A stretch of DNA of 64,000 nt. Source: Streptomyces regalis (GTDB lineage Bacteria > Actinomycetota > Actinomycetes > Streptomycetales > Streptomycetaceae). The stretch lies in assembly GCF_001509475.1 (NCBI RefSeq), contig NZ_LLZG01000058.1, forward strand, positions 1 through 64,000. The letters are read 5' to 3'. The notes beneath the pieces were generated by a model. The model saw only the letters and a list, made by a program, of their open reading frames with translations, was not told the DNA's origin and searched no databases. A program made the position numbers and the translations under genes. This document shows positions 1 to 8,327 of the stretch, piece by piece (the stretch's first letter is position 1; every line of letters begins with the position of its first letter).

Positions 1-99
1 CTGCTGGGGCGGGTGCTGACGGGGCGGCGGGGGCGGTTGGTGACGGCGCTGGTGTCGAGCGGCGTGATCCTGGCGCTGGCGGCGCGGATGCCGGTGTAG
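1..99 (+). CDS. C-terminal end of an unidentified protein
   Basis: The window opens inside an open frame that ends with TAG at 97-99. The 32 visible residues include a hydrophobic stretch rich in Ala, Leu, Val and Ile preceded by Arg residues, which would fit the last membrane helix of a membrane protein. The rest lies outside the window, so no family can be assigned. Confidence 0.5.
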   Translation: MLGRVLTGRRGRLVTALVSSGVILALAARMPV

Positions 100-181
100 T
101 CGCGGCAGGATGAATCACGCGCGTGCGGGTGTTGAAGAGGGACGTAAGTCAGTGCCAGGACACGACGATGGGACCGAGGCC

Positions 182-631
182 ATGCCTCTTTACGGTGAGT
201 ACGAGCCGAGTCCGACCAAGTGGGTACGCGACCAGGTGGAGTTGTACGAGAGCTCCGGCGGCACCCAGGGTACGACCCTGATGGACACCGGGATGCCGGT
301 GATCCTGCTCACGAACCGGGGTGCCCGGAGCGGCAAGATCCGCAAGACACCGCTGATGCGCGTCGAACACGAGGGGCGTTATGCCGTGGTGGCCTCGCAG
401 GGCGGGGCGCCCAAGCACCCGGTCTGGTACCACAACATCAAGGCCGATCCCCAGGTGGAGCTCCAGGACGGGCCGGTGAAGCGGGACATGCGGGCCCGCG
501 AGATCACCGGCGCGGAGAAGGACGAGTGGTGGGAGCGGGCCGTCGCGGCGTATCCGCCGTACGCCGACTACCAGGAGAAGACGGACCGGGTGATCCCGGT
601 CTTCGTGCTGGAGCCGTTCGACGGGAGCTGA
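182..631 (+). CDS. Deazaflavin (F420)-dependent nitroreductase-family protein
   Basis: This 149-residue protein resembles the DUF385/Ddn-like split-barrel family of actinobacteria, which binds the deazaflavin cofactor F420 or related flavins in the cytoplasm. Recognisable family elements are the start [11 protein letters not shown], the block [18 protein letters not shown], the segment [15 protein letters not shown] and a C-terminal [12 protein letters not shown] 182 gives the usual family length. A GTG at 152, preceded by GAGGGA, would add ten residues and is a possible alternative. No partner gene is evident and the physiological substrate is unknown. The family call is secure; the reaction is not. 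Confidence 0.85.
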   Translation: MPLYGEYEPSPTKWVRDQVELYESSGGTQGTTLMDTGMPVILLTNRGARSGKIRKTPLMRVEHEGRYAVVASQGGAPKHPVWYHNIKADPQVELQDGPVKRDMRAREITGAEKDEWWERAVAAYPPYADYQEKTDRVIPVFVLEPFDGS

Positions 632-730
632 CCGGGTCGGCCGGCGCTTCGGCTGCGGTTGATCGGCCTCCGGAAATTTTTTCTCGGCCAGGACGCATGA
701 ACCGTTGTTCGCCGGGCACACGTGCGTCAG

Positions 731-761
731 GCCCCGCCGCGCTCCCCCGTCGCGGCGGGGC
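731..761. terminator. Strong GC hairpin, likely bidirectional terminator
   Basis: An 11-bp perfect stem, GCCCCGCCGCG (731-741) pairing with CGCGGCGGGGC (751-761), encloses a 9-nt loop. It lies between two convergent genes. There is only a weak T-rich tail, as is common in Streptomyces. Confidence 0.65.
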
Positions 762-936
762 TTCCTGGTGCCTCGCGCGCGGAGCGTTCGGTCACGTCGA
801 GGAAGATCTGGTCCGCCTCGGCGACGGTGTGGCCGAGGGACCGCTTGATGCGGACGGCGACCTACTCGCTGTCGAGGCCGGGCACCAGATCGACCCGGGC
901 CGCCACCAGGGCCGTCTCCAGCCCTGCCTTCATCGT

Positions 937-972
937 GGCTGCATTCGATATGCGGCTACCGCCGCGTGGCGC
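937..972. repeat. Short palindromic repeat, copy A (inside CDF pseudogene)
   Basis: The core ATATGCGGCTACCGCCGCGTGG closely matches copies at 34562-34597 and 59572-59631, apart from one extra A. It contains the small hairpin GCGGC/GCCGC. On the minus strand it is read in frame as about eleven residues, PRGGSRISNAA, that interrupt the usual CDF sequence between VEA and TMK. Confidence 0.7.
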
Positions 973-1702
973 CTCCACGCTGTCGATCTCGGGCTGCGCC
1001 TCCAGCAGCGCGCGGATCCTGGCGTCGGCCTCGGGATCGGCGGCCTGCCCGATCAGCTGGTCGCGGGCGTCGCGCCCCAGCCGATAGGCGACGTGGACGA
1101 GGAGCGCGCCGATCGCGAGTGAGGCGGACGCCTCCCACACGACCTGCCCGGTGATCATGTGCAGCGCCATGCCGACGAGGGCGAGCGTCAAGCCGAGCAC
1201 CGCCGTGGCGTCCTCGGCGACGACCGTGCGCAACGCCGGGTCGCGCAGCCCGTCCACGACGCCGCCCTGCCGGCGCACCTGGTACAGCGCCCGCACCAGC
1301 GACAGCCCTTCGGCCACGAAGGCGACGCCGAGCACGATCATGCCCGCCACATAGCCGCCGAAGTCCTCCTCGGCGCCGCCGCGCAGTGCCTCGACGCCCT
1401 GGAAGAAGAGAAGCAGCCACCCCTCACGAAGATGCCCACGGCCGCGAGCAGCGACCAGAAGAAGCGCTCCTTGCCGTAGCCGAAGGGATGGCGGGTGTCG
1501 GCGGGGCGGCGGCTGCGGCGCAGCGCGGCCAGCAGGAAGACCTCGTTCATACTGTCAGGTTGGCGGCGAGAGCCACCAGGACGGTGACTCGGGTCCTGTG
1601 ATCCGTCTTCGGTGCCTTGGTCGTCCTGCTCAGTTTCCACCGACTGCCCCGGTCGGCACCGCTCACACCGTGCCGTCGGCGGAAATCGGGGGACTCTATG
1701 AG

Positions 1703-1739
1703 ATCGGGGAACCTGCACAGGGCATCGGGGACCCTGCAC
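1703..1739. promoter_or_regulatory. Direct repeat upstream of the GST-like gene
   Basis: Two near-identical 16-mers, ATCGGGGAACCTGCAC (1703-1718) and ATCGGGGACCCTGCAC (1724-1739), are spaced 21 bp apart, about two helical turns. A third, weaker copy, ATCGGGGGACTC, starts at 1685. They lie 35-90 bp before ATG 1774, so they could be operator half-sites. Confidence 0.35.
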
Positions 1740-1773
1740 GAGGCAGAGGCGTGCGGCAGGAAGGAGCACGGTC

Positions 1774-2652
1774 ATGAGCGGCGGGGGCACCACCGCCTAC
1801 GGGAGGAAGTCGTTCCAGCGGTCGAAGGCCCACTTCACGGACCGGATCACCGCGGACGGCCAGGACGGCTGGCCGGTCGAGGCGGGCCGCTACCGTCTGG
1901 TCGTCAGCCGTGCCTGTCCGTGGGCGAGCCGGGCGGTGATCTCCCGGCGGCTGCTCGGCCTGGAGGGCGCGCTGTCGCTGGCGATCGCCGACCCGATCCA
2001 GGACGACCGCAGCTGGCGCTTCACGCTGGACCCCGACGACCGCGCCCCGGTGCTCGGCATCCGCTTCCTCGGCGAGGCCTACGACAGGCGGGAGACCGAC
2101 TACCCGGGCGGTGTCAGCGTGCCCGCGATCGTGGACGTGCCCAGCGGCAGGCTTGTCACCAACGACTATCAGCGGATCACGCTCGACCTCGCCACCGAGT
2201 GGACGGCCCTGCACCGCGAGGGGGCGCCCGATCTCTACCCCGAGGCGCGCCGGGACGAGATCGACGCCGTGATGGCGGACGTCTACGAGGACGTCAACAA
2301 CGGCGTGTACCGGGCGGGCTTCGCCACCGGCCAGGACGAGTACGAGGGTGCGTGCGCGCGTCTCTTCCGGCGGCTTGAGCTGCTGGCCCAACGACTGGCC
2401 GGGCAGCGCTATCTGGTGGGCGACCAGACGCCCGGATTCGGTGACACCGTCGACTTCGACCACATCAAGCGGCACTACTACCAGGTACACAGCAGCATCA
2501 ACCCGACCGGCATCGTGCCCCTCGGACCGGATCTGCCGGGGTGGCTGACGCCGCATCACCGTCAGGAGCTGGGCGGCAGGCCGTTCGGCGACGGGACGCC
2601 GCCCGGGCCGGTTCCGGAGGCCGAGCAGGTCCCGGCGCGGGGGCGGCCCTGA
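1774..2652 (+). CDS. Xi-class glutathionyl-hydroquinone-reductase-like GST, internal block missing
   Basis: The 292-residue product matches Xi-class GSTs (YqjG/ECM4 type). Members reduce thiol-conjugated hydroquinones; actinobacteria would presumably use mycothiol. The catalytic motif CPWAS is near residue 49, the thioredoxin-fold part contains GGVSVPAIVD, and the C-terminal helical domain has DVYEDVNNGVYRAGFA and TVDFDHIKRHYYQ. Normally some 45 residues with an EADVRLF...RFD...HGHFKCN signature separate GQRYLVGD from QTPGFGDTV; here the two are fused directly and in frame. The family is usually about 330 residues long. That segment lines the active site, so function is doubtful. AAGGAG precedes ATG 1774. 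Confidence 0.8.
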   Translation: MSGGGTTAYGRKSFQRSKAHFTDRITADGQDGWPVEAGRYRLVVSRACPWASRAVISRRLLGLEGALSLAIADPIQDDRSWRFTLDPDDRAPVLGIRFLGEAYDRRETDYPGGVSVPAIVDVPSGRLVTNDYQRITLDLATEWTALHREGAPDLYPEARRDEIDAVMADVYEDVNNGVYRAGFATGQDEYEGACARLFRRLELLAQRLAGQRYLVGDQTPGFGDTVDFDHIKRHYYQVHSSINPTGIVPLGPDLPGWLTPHHRQELGGRPFGDGTPPGPVPEAEQVPARGRP

Positions 2653-2676
2653 CCGATAAGGGAGGCACAGGCGCAC

Positions 2677-2997
2677 ATGGCCAGGAACGACAAGATGTAC
2701 AAGCACAAGAAGCTGAAGCTCCCCCTCGCCTACAAGCCGTTGGGATTCGCGCTCGGCTGGGCGAGCGGTGCGCTGGCGGGGCTCGCCTTCCGCAAGACAT
2801 GGATGGCGATACGACACGAGGAAGACGCCCCCGACGCCCTGGACCGGGACCGCGGCTGGGGCGAGATCCTGCTGGCGGCCGCGGTCCAGGGCGCCCTCTT
2901 CGCGGTGGCGCGCAGCCTGGCGGACCGCACGGGCGCGAAGGCGATCGAACACTCGACGGGTGTGTGGCCGGTCAGCGAGAAGGGCGGTCGGGACTGA
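2677..2997 (+). CDS. DUF4235 small membrane protein
   Basis: This 106-residue protein has the DUF4235 pattern: YKPLGFALGWASGALAGLAF as a first hydrophobic segment, then DAPDALDRDRGWGEILLAAAVQGALFAV as a second. It is probably a two-helix membrane protein with both ends on one side. The N-terminus carries an extra Lys-rich stretch compared with the usual short start. It begins 24 bp after the GST-like gene, with GGGAGG upstream, so the two may be cotranscribed. The role of the family is unknown. Confidence 0.85.
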   Translation: MARNDKMYKHKKLKLPLAYKPLGFALGWASGALAGLAFRKTWMAIRHEEDAPDALDRDRGWGEILLAAAVQGALFAVARSLADRTGAKAIEHSTGVWPVSEKGGRD

Positions 2998-3030
2998 GCG
3001 GATCAGGCCGTTCAAGCGCCGTTGAGTAGT

Positions 3031-3105
3031 TCAGGCATGCTTCGGTGCCGTAGGTGCGACGCGGCGCAGGGTGAAGGAGTGGCCGACCGGGTCGGCGTAG
3101 CCGCA
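3031..3105 (-). pseudogene. C-terminal scrap of a VOC/glyoxalase-family protein
   Basis: The minus strand reads YADPVGHSFTLRRVAPTAPKHA and stops at 3031-3033. The pattern YADP-GH-F is typical of the last beta strand of glyoxalase/bleomycin-resistance (VOC) proteins. Upstream of about 3105 the frame loses similarity and meets sequence resembling an IS200/IS605 end, so the rest was probably lost when that element inserted or decayed. Confidence 0.5.
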
Positions 3106-3327
3106 CTAAACGGTTGGGTACGGCGGCTTCCCGCAAGGGCGGCGGTCACACCATGTGGTGATAGAGCTACGGTGCGCTGAGCGAGAACCAAGCCAGCGCA
3201 AGCTCCAGCTTTACGGAGACCGGGCAGGTTCCAACCCGGCTGGTGTTGATCGCGTCAGACTCGGTCGCTCGCTGAGGGACTGAGCAGCGTGAGCCAGGAA
3301 TCCCCCTCAAGGAGGGGAGGGTTCAAC
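3106..3327 (+). mobile_element. Scar resembling the right end/omega-RNA of an IS200/IS605 (IS1341-type) element
   Basis: This 220-bp gene-free stretch resembles the 3' non-coding end of tnpB-type elements: a GAGCGAGAACCAAGCCAGCG-like run around 3180, then GTGAGCCAGGAATC at 3289, a terminal hairpin CCCCTC/GAGGGG (3303-3317) and GGTTCAAC directly after it. In such elements this region encodes the guide (omega) RNA scaffold. No tnpB or tnpA frame is present, so it would be a remnant. The call rests on remembered family appearance and needs an alignment. Confidence 0.4.
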
Positions 3328-3411
3328 AGTGGCATGAGTCCTCCGACTCTGGGGGCGCGGGGCAGTACCGCTCCGTGCCCCAACGCCTCCCAGTTACCCC
3401 GCCCTGGCGTT

Positions 3412-3876
3412 TCAGTCCGCGACCAGCCACTCGCCGTCCCGCATGAGCTCGCGCCCGGCCAGCTCGTCGGCCTCGCGCCAGGCCTGCACCCGATGCGGCC
3501 GGACGCGGAAGTACAGGTAGGGCGTGGAGAGTTGACGCGGATCGAAGCCGGTCCTGGCCGCGAAGCGGTCGGCCACCTCCTCGGGCAGTTGAGCAGGGGC
3601 GATCGTGTCGACCGTGCCCTCGATCATGACGACGTCCCGGGTCGGCCCGACACCGAGGCGCGCTCTGCCGGTCGTCCTCAGGTTCCGGCCCGTCGGGCTG
3701 TTGGCCGGTGTGGCCAGCAGCAGGGTCGAGCCGTCCCAGAGGTAGGAGAGCGGGACGAGATACGGCACGCCCCCGTCGACCTCGGCCGTGGCGACCCACA
3801 CGTCCTCGTCGTGCTCCAGTCGGTTCAGGGTGTCCTGCTTGCGCTGCTTGGCGGGGCGTGCGGGCGGGCGGGTCAT
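3412..3876 (-). CDS. PPOX-class (F420/FMN-dependent) oxidoreductase
   Basis: The 154-residue product has the split-barrel architecture of pyridoxamine-5'-phosphate-oxidase-like proteins. VDGGVPYLVPLSYLWDG and LLLATPANSPTGRNL form the cofactor-binding strands, and RDVVMIEGTVDTI follows. The C-terminal half has TGFDPRQLSTPYLYFRVRPHRVQAWRE, common in the actinobacterial F420-using branch. It is probably a cytoplasmic dimer. It follows the divergent TetR gene 54 bp downstream on the same strand, so cotranscription is possible. The substrate is unknown. Confidence 0.8.
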   Translation of the reverse strand: MTRPPARPAKQRKQDTLNRLEHDEDVWVATAEVDGGVPYLVPLSYLWDGSTLLLATPANSPTGRNLRTTGRARLGVGPTRDVVMIEGTVDTIAPAQLPEEVADRFAARTGFDPRQLSTPYLYFRVRPHRVQAWREADELAGRELMRDGEWLVAD

Positions 3877-3930
3877 CGGTGGACGGCCTCCTGACGGGAC
3901 GACTGTGGTCGGACGTTTCCAGTGTGACCG

Positions 3931-4650
3931 TCAGGCTTCCGGCCGGCCCCGGATTTCCGTCAGCCGCACCTCAGCCGCGCTCAACAGCAGGTCCAGGGCC
4001 ACCGGATAGGAACTGTGCCGCATGTCGGCCACGAGGTGGCGGGCGGTCGCGGCGATGTGCGGGTGAGTGTCGGCGGGCAACCGGCCGTACTTCGCCCGCC
4101 ACACAGCCGTCTCCGCCTCCCGGGCGGCCCTCGGCAGCGCGGCGCCGGCCGCGTCGAGGGCCCCGAACGACAGGGCCTGGTCGACGAAGGCGTGGTAGAT
4201 CCGCACCGCCTCCGCGTCGGGGAAACCGGCGCCTCGCAGGACGCCGAGGATGGTCTCGACGGCCTGGATCTCGTACCCCCGCCCGGTCACCCGGTACGAG
4301 CTGAGCACGGCCGCCCGTGGGTGGGCGAGGGCGCCCGCGTGCATCCGCATGCCGAGGTCCCGCAGATCGGCGCGCCAGTCGCCGGTGGGGCGCCAGGTGC
4401 GCAGCGTCCGGCCGATGAGCTCGTCGGCGATGGCGAGCATCAGGTCGTCGGTGTGCCGGAAGTACCGGTACAGCGAGCTGGGGTCGGCGCCGAGGGCGCG
4501 GCCGAGGCGGCGTACCGAGAGGGCATCGGCGCCGTGCTCCTCGATGAGCCTCAGGGCCGTCTCGACGATCAGTTCCTCGGACAGGACGACACCCTGCTTG
4601 GTGGGGCGGCGGCGCTGCCGGGCGGCGGGCCGGACGACGCGGTCGGTCAT
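3931..4650 (-). CDS. TetR-family transcriptional regulator
   Basis: The 239-residue protein begins with a basic arm (RQRRRPTKQG) followed by a TetR N-terminal helix-turn-helix: SEELIVETALRLIEEHG, then ALSVRRLGRALGADPSSLYRYFRHTDDLMLAIADEL at about residues 45-85. The longer C-terminal ligand domain resembles the TetR_C branch seen in tetracycline-repressor-like proteins. ATG 4650 is preceded by GGAGGC. It is divergent from the permease-amidohydrolase pair and probably controls it and itself through the shared intergenic region. The ligand is unknown. Confidence 0.85.
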   Translation of the reverse strand: MTDRVVRPAARQRRRPTKQGVVLSEELIVETALRLIEEHGADALSVRRLGRALGADPSSLYRYFRHTDDLMLAIADELIGRTLRTWRPTGDWRADLRDLGMRMHAGALAHPRAAVLSSYRVTGRGYEIQAVETILGVLRGAGFPDAEAVRIYHAFVDQALSFGALDAAGAALPRAAREAETAVWRAKYGRLPADTHPHIAATARHLVADMRHSSYPVALDLLLSAAEVRLTEIRGRPEA

Positions 4651-4692
4651 GGGCGCCTCCGTGGGCCGGGCAACAGGGTCGATGGGCGAGAC

Positions 4693-4720
4693 CTTATGAC
4701 AACACCGTTGACCTGTTAAG
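4693..4720. promoter_or_regulatory. Candidate TetR operator in divergent promoter
   Basis: CAACaccGTTG (4700-4710) is a perfect 4-bp inverted repeat, loosely flanked by CTTA (4693) and TAAG (4717). It sits between the divergent TetR (start 4650) and permease (start 4787) genes, the usual place for an autoregulatory operator. Confidence 0.35.
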
Positions 4721-4786
4721 CCCCCGGACAGTTTCATGTCCGCTCATCGGGGCCGCCCAGGCCCCCGGTGCGAGCGGAGATCGGCC

Positions 4787-6289
4787 ATGCCCGACCAGCC
4801 CTGCAGCGTTGACCAGCCGGCGCGCCCCGCGCTGCGCAAATCCCTCGGTGTCCTCGACGGCGTCGCCATCGCCGCGTCCAGCACGGCCGCGACCACCAGC
4901 ATCGGCATCGGCCTGGGAGTCACGGCGGGGGTGGTCGGCCTGCACCTGCCGGCGATCATGCTGCTGGCCTTTCTGCCGGTCCTTGGTATCGCGGGCGCCT
5001 ACTCCCGGCTCAACCGCGTCGAGCCGAACGCGGGCAACGGCTATGTGTGGGTGGGCCGTTCGCTCACTCCGTGGCTCGGCTTCATGGTCGGCTGGGTGAA
5101 CATCGTCGCCGTGCTGGCGTTCCTCGCGTACACCACGGCGGTCACCGGCTCGGCCCTGCTCCAGCTCGCGGGGGACGCCGGGGTGCACCGGGTGGGCGGT
5201 CTGGCGCTGGACCCGGGTTCGACCGCGCAGACGACCGCGGTCGGCATCCTGGTCCTGCTGGCGGTCACGCTGACCGCCGTGACCGGCATCCGCACCGCCG
5301 CGCGGCTGCAGGCCGGACTGCTGGTCTTCGAGTACGTCGTCCTGCTCGGCTTCTGCGGATACGGCATCGTCACCGGCCCGCACGACTTCAGCCTGAGCTG
5401 GTTCGACCCGTTCGCCATCCCGTCGGCGACGGCGCTCGCGCAGGGGATGCTGCTGTCGGTGTTCTGCTACTGGGGTTTCGAGTCGGCCTTCAGCGTCAAC
5501 GAGGAGGTACGCGACCCGCGCGACGCGTCCCGGGCCGGGATCACCACCCTGTTCACCATGCTGGCGCTGTTCCTGCTCGGCTCGATCGCCTTCCAACGCG
5601 TCCTGTCCGAGGAGGAGTTGGCCGGTCACGGCGCCGAAGGCCTGGCCTTCTTCGGCGAGCGGCTGGCGTCCCAGCCATGGGCGGCGCTCCCCCTGGTCGC
5701 CCTGATGTTCTCGGCGGTCGCCTCGCTGCAGGCCGGCGTGATCCCCACGGCCCGGGCGATGTTCGCCATGAGCCGGGACCGTACCCTCGGGCCGGTGTGG
5801 TCCAAGGTCAGCCCCCGGTACGGCACTCCGGCTGCCGGAACGCTGCTCATCGGCGCGCTCGCGGCGGTGGTCGCGGCGCTCGCGCTGGTCATCCCGCGGC
5901 TCGCCGACATGATCATGGCGACGGTGAGTGCCGTGGGCATCGTGGTCGCCCTGTCGTACGCTCTCACGGCTCTCGCGGCCGCGGTCCGCTTCCGCTCTCT
6001 GCTGCGCGAGGACTGGCGGCAAGGCATACGGGCGGTGGTGCTGCCCGCGCTGAGTGCGGCGGCCCTGCTCGGCCTCGGCGGCTACCTCGGCTGGTCGTTC
6101 TACACCTCCGCCGATCACTTCGAAGTCAGCGCGGACAACGGGTGGTTCCTGCTGTGCACTCCGGTGGCGATGATCGCGTCGGGCTTCGCGGCCGCCGCGT
6201 GGGCCAGGTGGGTGCGCAGGTCGCCGTACTTCCACACCGGCAAGGGCACCGACGCGGACGCGCCCCAACTGGTCGCCGTATCCCGCTGA
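4787..6289 (+). CDS. APC-family amino acid/amine permease
   Basis: The 500-residue protein has about twelve hydrophobic segments and the APC-superfamily hallmarks. RKSLGVLDGVAIAASSTAA leads into helix 1. The loop with SRLNRVEPNAGNGYVWVGRSL precedes helix 3. FCYWGFESAFSVNEEVRDPRDASRAG is the conserved helix 6-7 region. ARAMFAMSRDRTLGPVWSKVSPRYGTPAAG follows helix 8. It would import amino acids or amines with protons across the membrane. ATG 4787 has GCGGAG upstream. A 67-bp gap separates it from the amidohydrolase, suggesting uptake and hydrolysis of an amide-type compound under the divergent TetR regulator. Confidence 0.85.
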   Translation: MPDQPCSVDQPARPALRKSLGVLDGVAIAASSTAATTSIGIGLGVTAGVVGLHLPAIMLLAFLPVLGIAGAYSRLNRVEPNAGNGYVWVGRSLTPWLGFMVGWVNIVAVLAFLAYTTAVTGSALLQLAGDAGVHRVGGLALDPGSTAQTTAVGILVLLAVTLTAVTGIRTAARLQAGLLVFEYVVLLGFCGYGIVTGPHDFSLSWFDPFAIPSATALAQGMLLSVFCYWGFESAFSVNEEVRDPRDASRAGITTLFTMLALFLLGSIAFQRVLSEEELAGHGAEGLAFFGERLASQPWAALPLVALMFSAVASLQAGVIPTARAMFAMSRDRTLGPVWSKVSPRYGTPAAGTLLIGALAAVVAALALVIPRLADMIMATVSAVGIVVALSYALTALAAAVRFRSLLREDWRQGIRAVVLPALSAAALLGLGGYLGWSFYTSADHFEVSADNGWFLLCTPVAMIASGFAAAAWARWVRRSPYFHTGKGTDADAPQLVAVSR

Positions 6290-6356
6290 CCCGACCGATC
6301 CGGGCAACTCGACCGACTCGATCATCTCGACCACCACCTCGACCAGGAAACGGAAC

Positions 6357-7991
6357 ATGCACGCAGATCTCCTCTTCACCGGCGGTCCCGTCCTCACCCC
6401 CGAAGGCCGCACCGCGACCGCTGTGGCCGTCACCGGCGAGCGCATCACGGCCGTAGGGAGGGAGGAGGTGCACGATCTCGCCGGGCCACGGACCGAGGTG
6501 GTGGACCTCGCCGGGCGTCTGCTGCTGCCCGGATTCCAGGACGCGCACGTGCATCCCGTGCCGGCGGGGCTGGAGCTCACCCAGTGCGACCTGACCGGAA
6601 CGAAGACGGCGGACCAGACCCTCGCCGCGGTGCGCGCGTACGCCGACGCGCACTCCGAGCGGGAGTGGATCACCGGCGGCGGTTGGTCCATGGAGGCGTT
6701 CGCGGGCGGCACGCCGACGAAGGAGCTGCTGGACGCGGTGGTGCCCGACCGGCCGGTGTATCTGCCCAACCGGGATCACCACGGCGCGTGGGTCAACAGC
6801 CGCGCCCTCGCACTCGCGGGCATCACGCGCGACACGCCCGACCCGGCCGACGGGCGCATCGACCGGGACGCCTCCGGTGAGCCCAGCGGGACGTTGCAGG
6901 AGGGGGCGATGCAGCTCGTCGGGCGGCTCACCCCGCCCGCCACACCGGCCGACCGGCTGGCGGCCCTGCTGCACGCCCAGCGTCATCTGCACGCGCTCGG
7001 CATCACCGCCTGGCAGGACGCGCTGGTCGGGGATTTCCTGGGCATGGACGACCCGTCCGACGCGTACCTCGCGGCGGCCCGGGACGGCCTGCTCACCGCG
7101 CGTGTCGTCGGGGCGCTGTGGTGGGACCGCGAGCGCGGTGCCGAGCAGATCCCGGAACTCGTGGAGCGGCGCGCCGCGTCGAGCCACGGCCGGTTCCGCG
7201 CGAGCAGCGTCAAGCTGATGCTGGACGGGGTCGCCGAGACCGGGACCGCCGCACTGCTCGACCCTTATCTGGACAAGTGCGGCTGCGCCACCGCCAACCG
7301 GGGCACCAGCTTTCTCGACGCCGATCAACTCCGCAAGTACGTCACCGAGTTGGACGCCCTCGGCTTCCAGTGCCACTTCCATGCCCTCGGCGACCGTGCC
7401 GTACGCGACGCGCTGGACGCGATCGAGGCGGCGCGGACCGCGAACGGACCGAGCGACACGCGGCCCCACCTGGCGCATCTTCAGGTCGTCCACCCCGACG
7501 ACGTGCCGCGTTTCACCCGGCTCGGCGCCATCGCGAACATCCAGCCGCTCTGGGCGGCCCACGAACCGCAGATGGACGAACTGACCATCCCCTTCCTCGG
7601 GCCCGAACGGGCCGCGTGGCAGTACCCGTTCGAGGCGCTGCTTCGCTCCGGCGCCCGGCTCGCGGCGGGCAGCGACTGGCCCGTGAGCAGCCCCGATCCG
7701 CTCCAGGGAATCCATGTCGCGGTCAACCGCGTGGCGCCCGACGGCGGCGACACGCCGGTGTTCCTGCCCACCGAACGCATCGGACTCGCCGAGGCGTTGA
7801 CGGCGTACACGGCGGGCTCGGCGTATGTGAACCACCTCGACGGCACCGGACAGGTACGGGTGGGAGCGCTCGCGGATCTCGTGGTGCTGGACCGCGATCC
7901 GTTCGACGGGCCGACGGAGGCGATCGCGGAGGCGCGGGTCGCGCGGACATATGTGGGGGGCGCGCGAGTATACGCAGCTCAGGAGGCGTGA
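6357..7991 (+). CDS. YtcJ-like metal-dependent amidohydrolase
   Basis: The 544-residue product is an amidohydrolase_3 (YtcJ-type) protein with a composite N-/C-terminal beta sandwich and a TIM-barrel core. LLPGFQDAHVHP (near residue 60) supplies the HxH metal ligands. HFHALGDRAV (about 340) and HLAHLQVVHPDD (about 375) give later His ligands, and AAGSDWPVSSPDP (about 440) the catalytic Asp. The C-terminal GALADLVVLDRDPF is the return of the sandwich domain. No signal peptide is seen, so it is cytoplasmic. It follows the permease, so its substrate may be what the permease imports. The exact substrate cannot be inferred. Confidence 0.88.
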   Translation: MHADLLFTGGPVLTPEGRTATAVAVTGERITAVGREEVHDLAGPRTEVVDLAGRLLLPGFQDAHVHPVPAGLELTQCDLTGTKTADQTLAAVRAYADAHSEREWITGGGWSMEAFAGGTPTKELLDAVVPDRPVYLPNRDHHGAWVNSRALALAGITRDTPDPADGRIDRDASGEPSGTLQEGAMQLVGRLTPPATPADRLAALLHAQRHLHALGITAWQDALVGDFLGMDDPSDAYLAAARDGLLTARVVGALWWDRERGAEQIPELVERRAASSHGRFRASSVKLMLDGVAETGTAALLDPYLDKCGCATANRGTSFLDADQLRKYVTELDALGFQCHFHALGDRAVRDALDAIEAARTANGPSDTRPHLAHLQVVHPDDVPRFTRLGAIANIQPLWAAHEPQMDELTIPFLGPERAAWQYPFEALLRSGARLAAGSDWPVSSPDPLQGIHVAVNRVAPDGGDTPVFLPTERIGLAEALTAYTAGSAYVNHLDGTGQVRVGALADLVVLDRDPFDGPTEAIAEARVARTYVGGARVYAAQEA

Positions 7992-8171
7992 GCAGTAACA
8001 CAGATCACGGACAGGTCACGTGTTGATCGTTTAGGTTCTGGGCAGCCTCGTACCGCTTTTAGGTTCAACTTTCGGCCATAGAAGCTGAGTTCGAGTACAC
8101 GGGTGGCCATTTCGGCTACCCGTTCGCAGGGCCGGGGGGGCTCTGTATCGCCGTCTCCCGGAAGGAAGCGC

Positions 8172-8327
8172 ATGCCTCAGGACGTCACGTTCGACCTCCC
8201 CACCCCCGTCAGCAGACATCTGGAGTACGCCCAAGAGCGCCTACCCACACGCCTCGGCCGACGGTTCATTGATGGCCGGTCGAGAACCGAGCACGCCCGG
8301 GGCAGTTCGTCACCCAAGGGCAGGTAG
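8172..8327 (+). pseudogene. N-terminal remnant of a class I terpene synthase
   Basis: MPQDVTFDLPTPVSRHLEYA looks like the start of bacterial sesquiterpene synthases, which often open MPQDV-F-LP followed by a P-S-H stretch. A strong ribosome site GGAAGGAAG precedes ATG 8172. After about 20 residues the similarity ends and the frame stops at 8325-8327. The Asp-rich and NSE motifs are absent. It looks like a gene whose body was deleted, with its translation start left intact. Confidence 0.5.

Larger units (their letters stand above)
727..1640 (-). pseudogene. Cation diffusion facilitator (CDF) transporter, multiply broken
   Basis: Pieces of a CDF metal-cation/proton antiporter are spread over frames on the minus strand. 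The N-terminal piece reads VTVLVALAANL and then jumps to MNEVFLLAALRRS, so the block that normally forms the end of helix 1 and helix 2 with its metal-binding residues is missing. The next piece, HPFGYGKERFFW, ends in a frameshift near 1415, after which LLFFQGVEALRG continues in the frame that includes MIVLGVAFVAEG. Near 940-970 about eleven extra codons come from a repeat element. TAG at 862-864 then interrupts the C-terminal domain, which would otherwise run to TGA at 727-729. It cannot make a working transporter. The original start is unclear. Confidence 0.85.

Noticed and set aside
3229..3250. GGTTCCAACCC resembling a tRNA T-arm
   Set aside because: No acceptor or anticodon stems fit around it; better explained as part of the IS605-like end.
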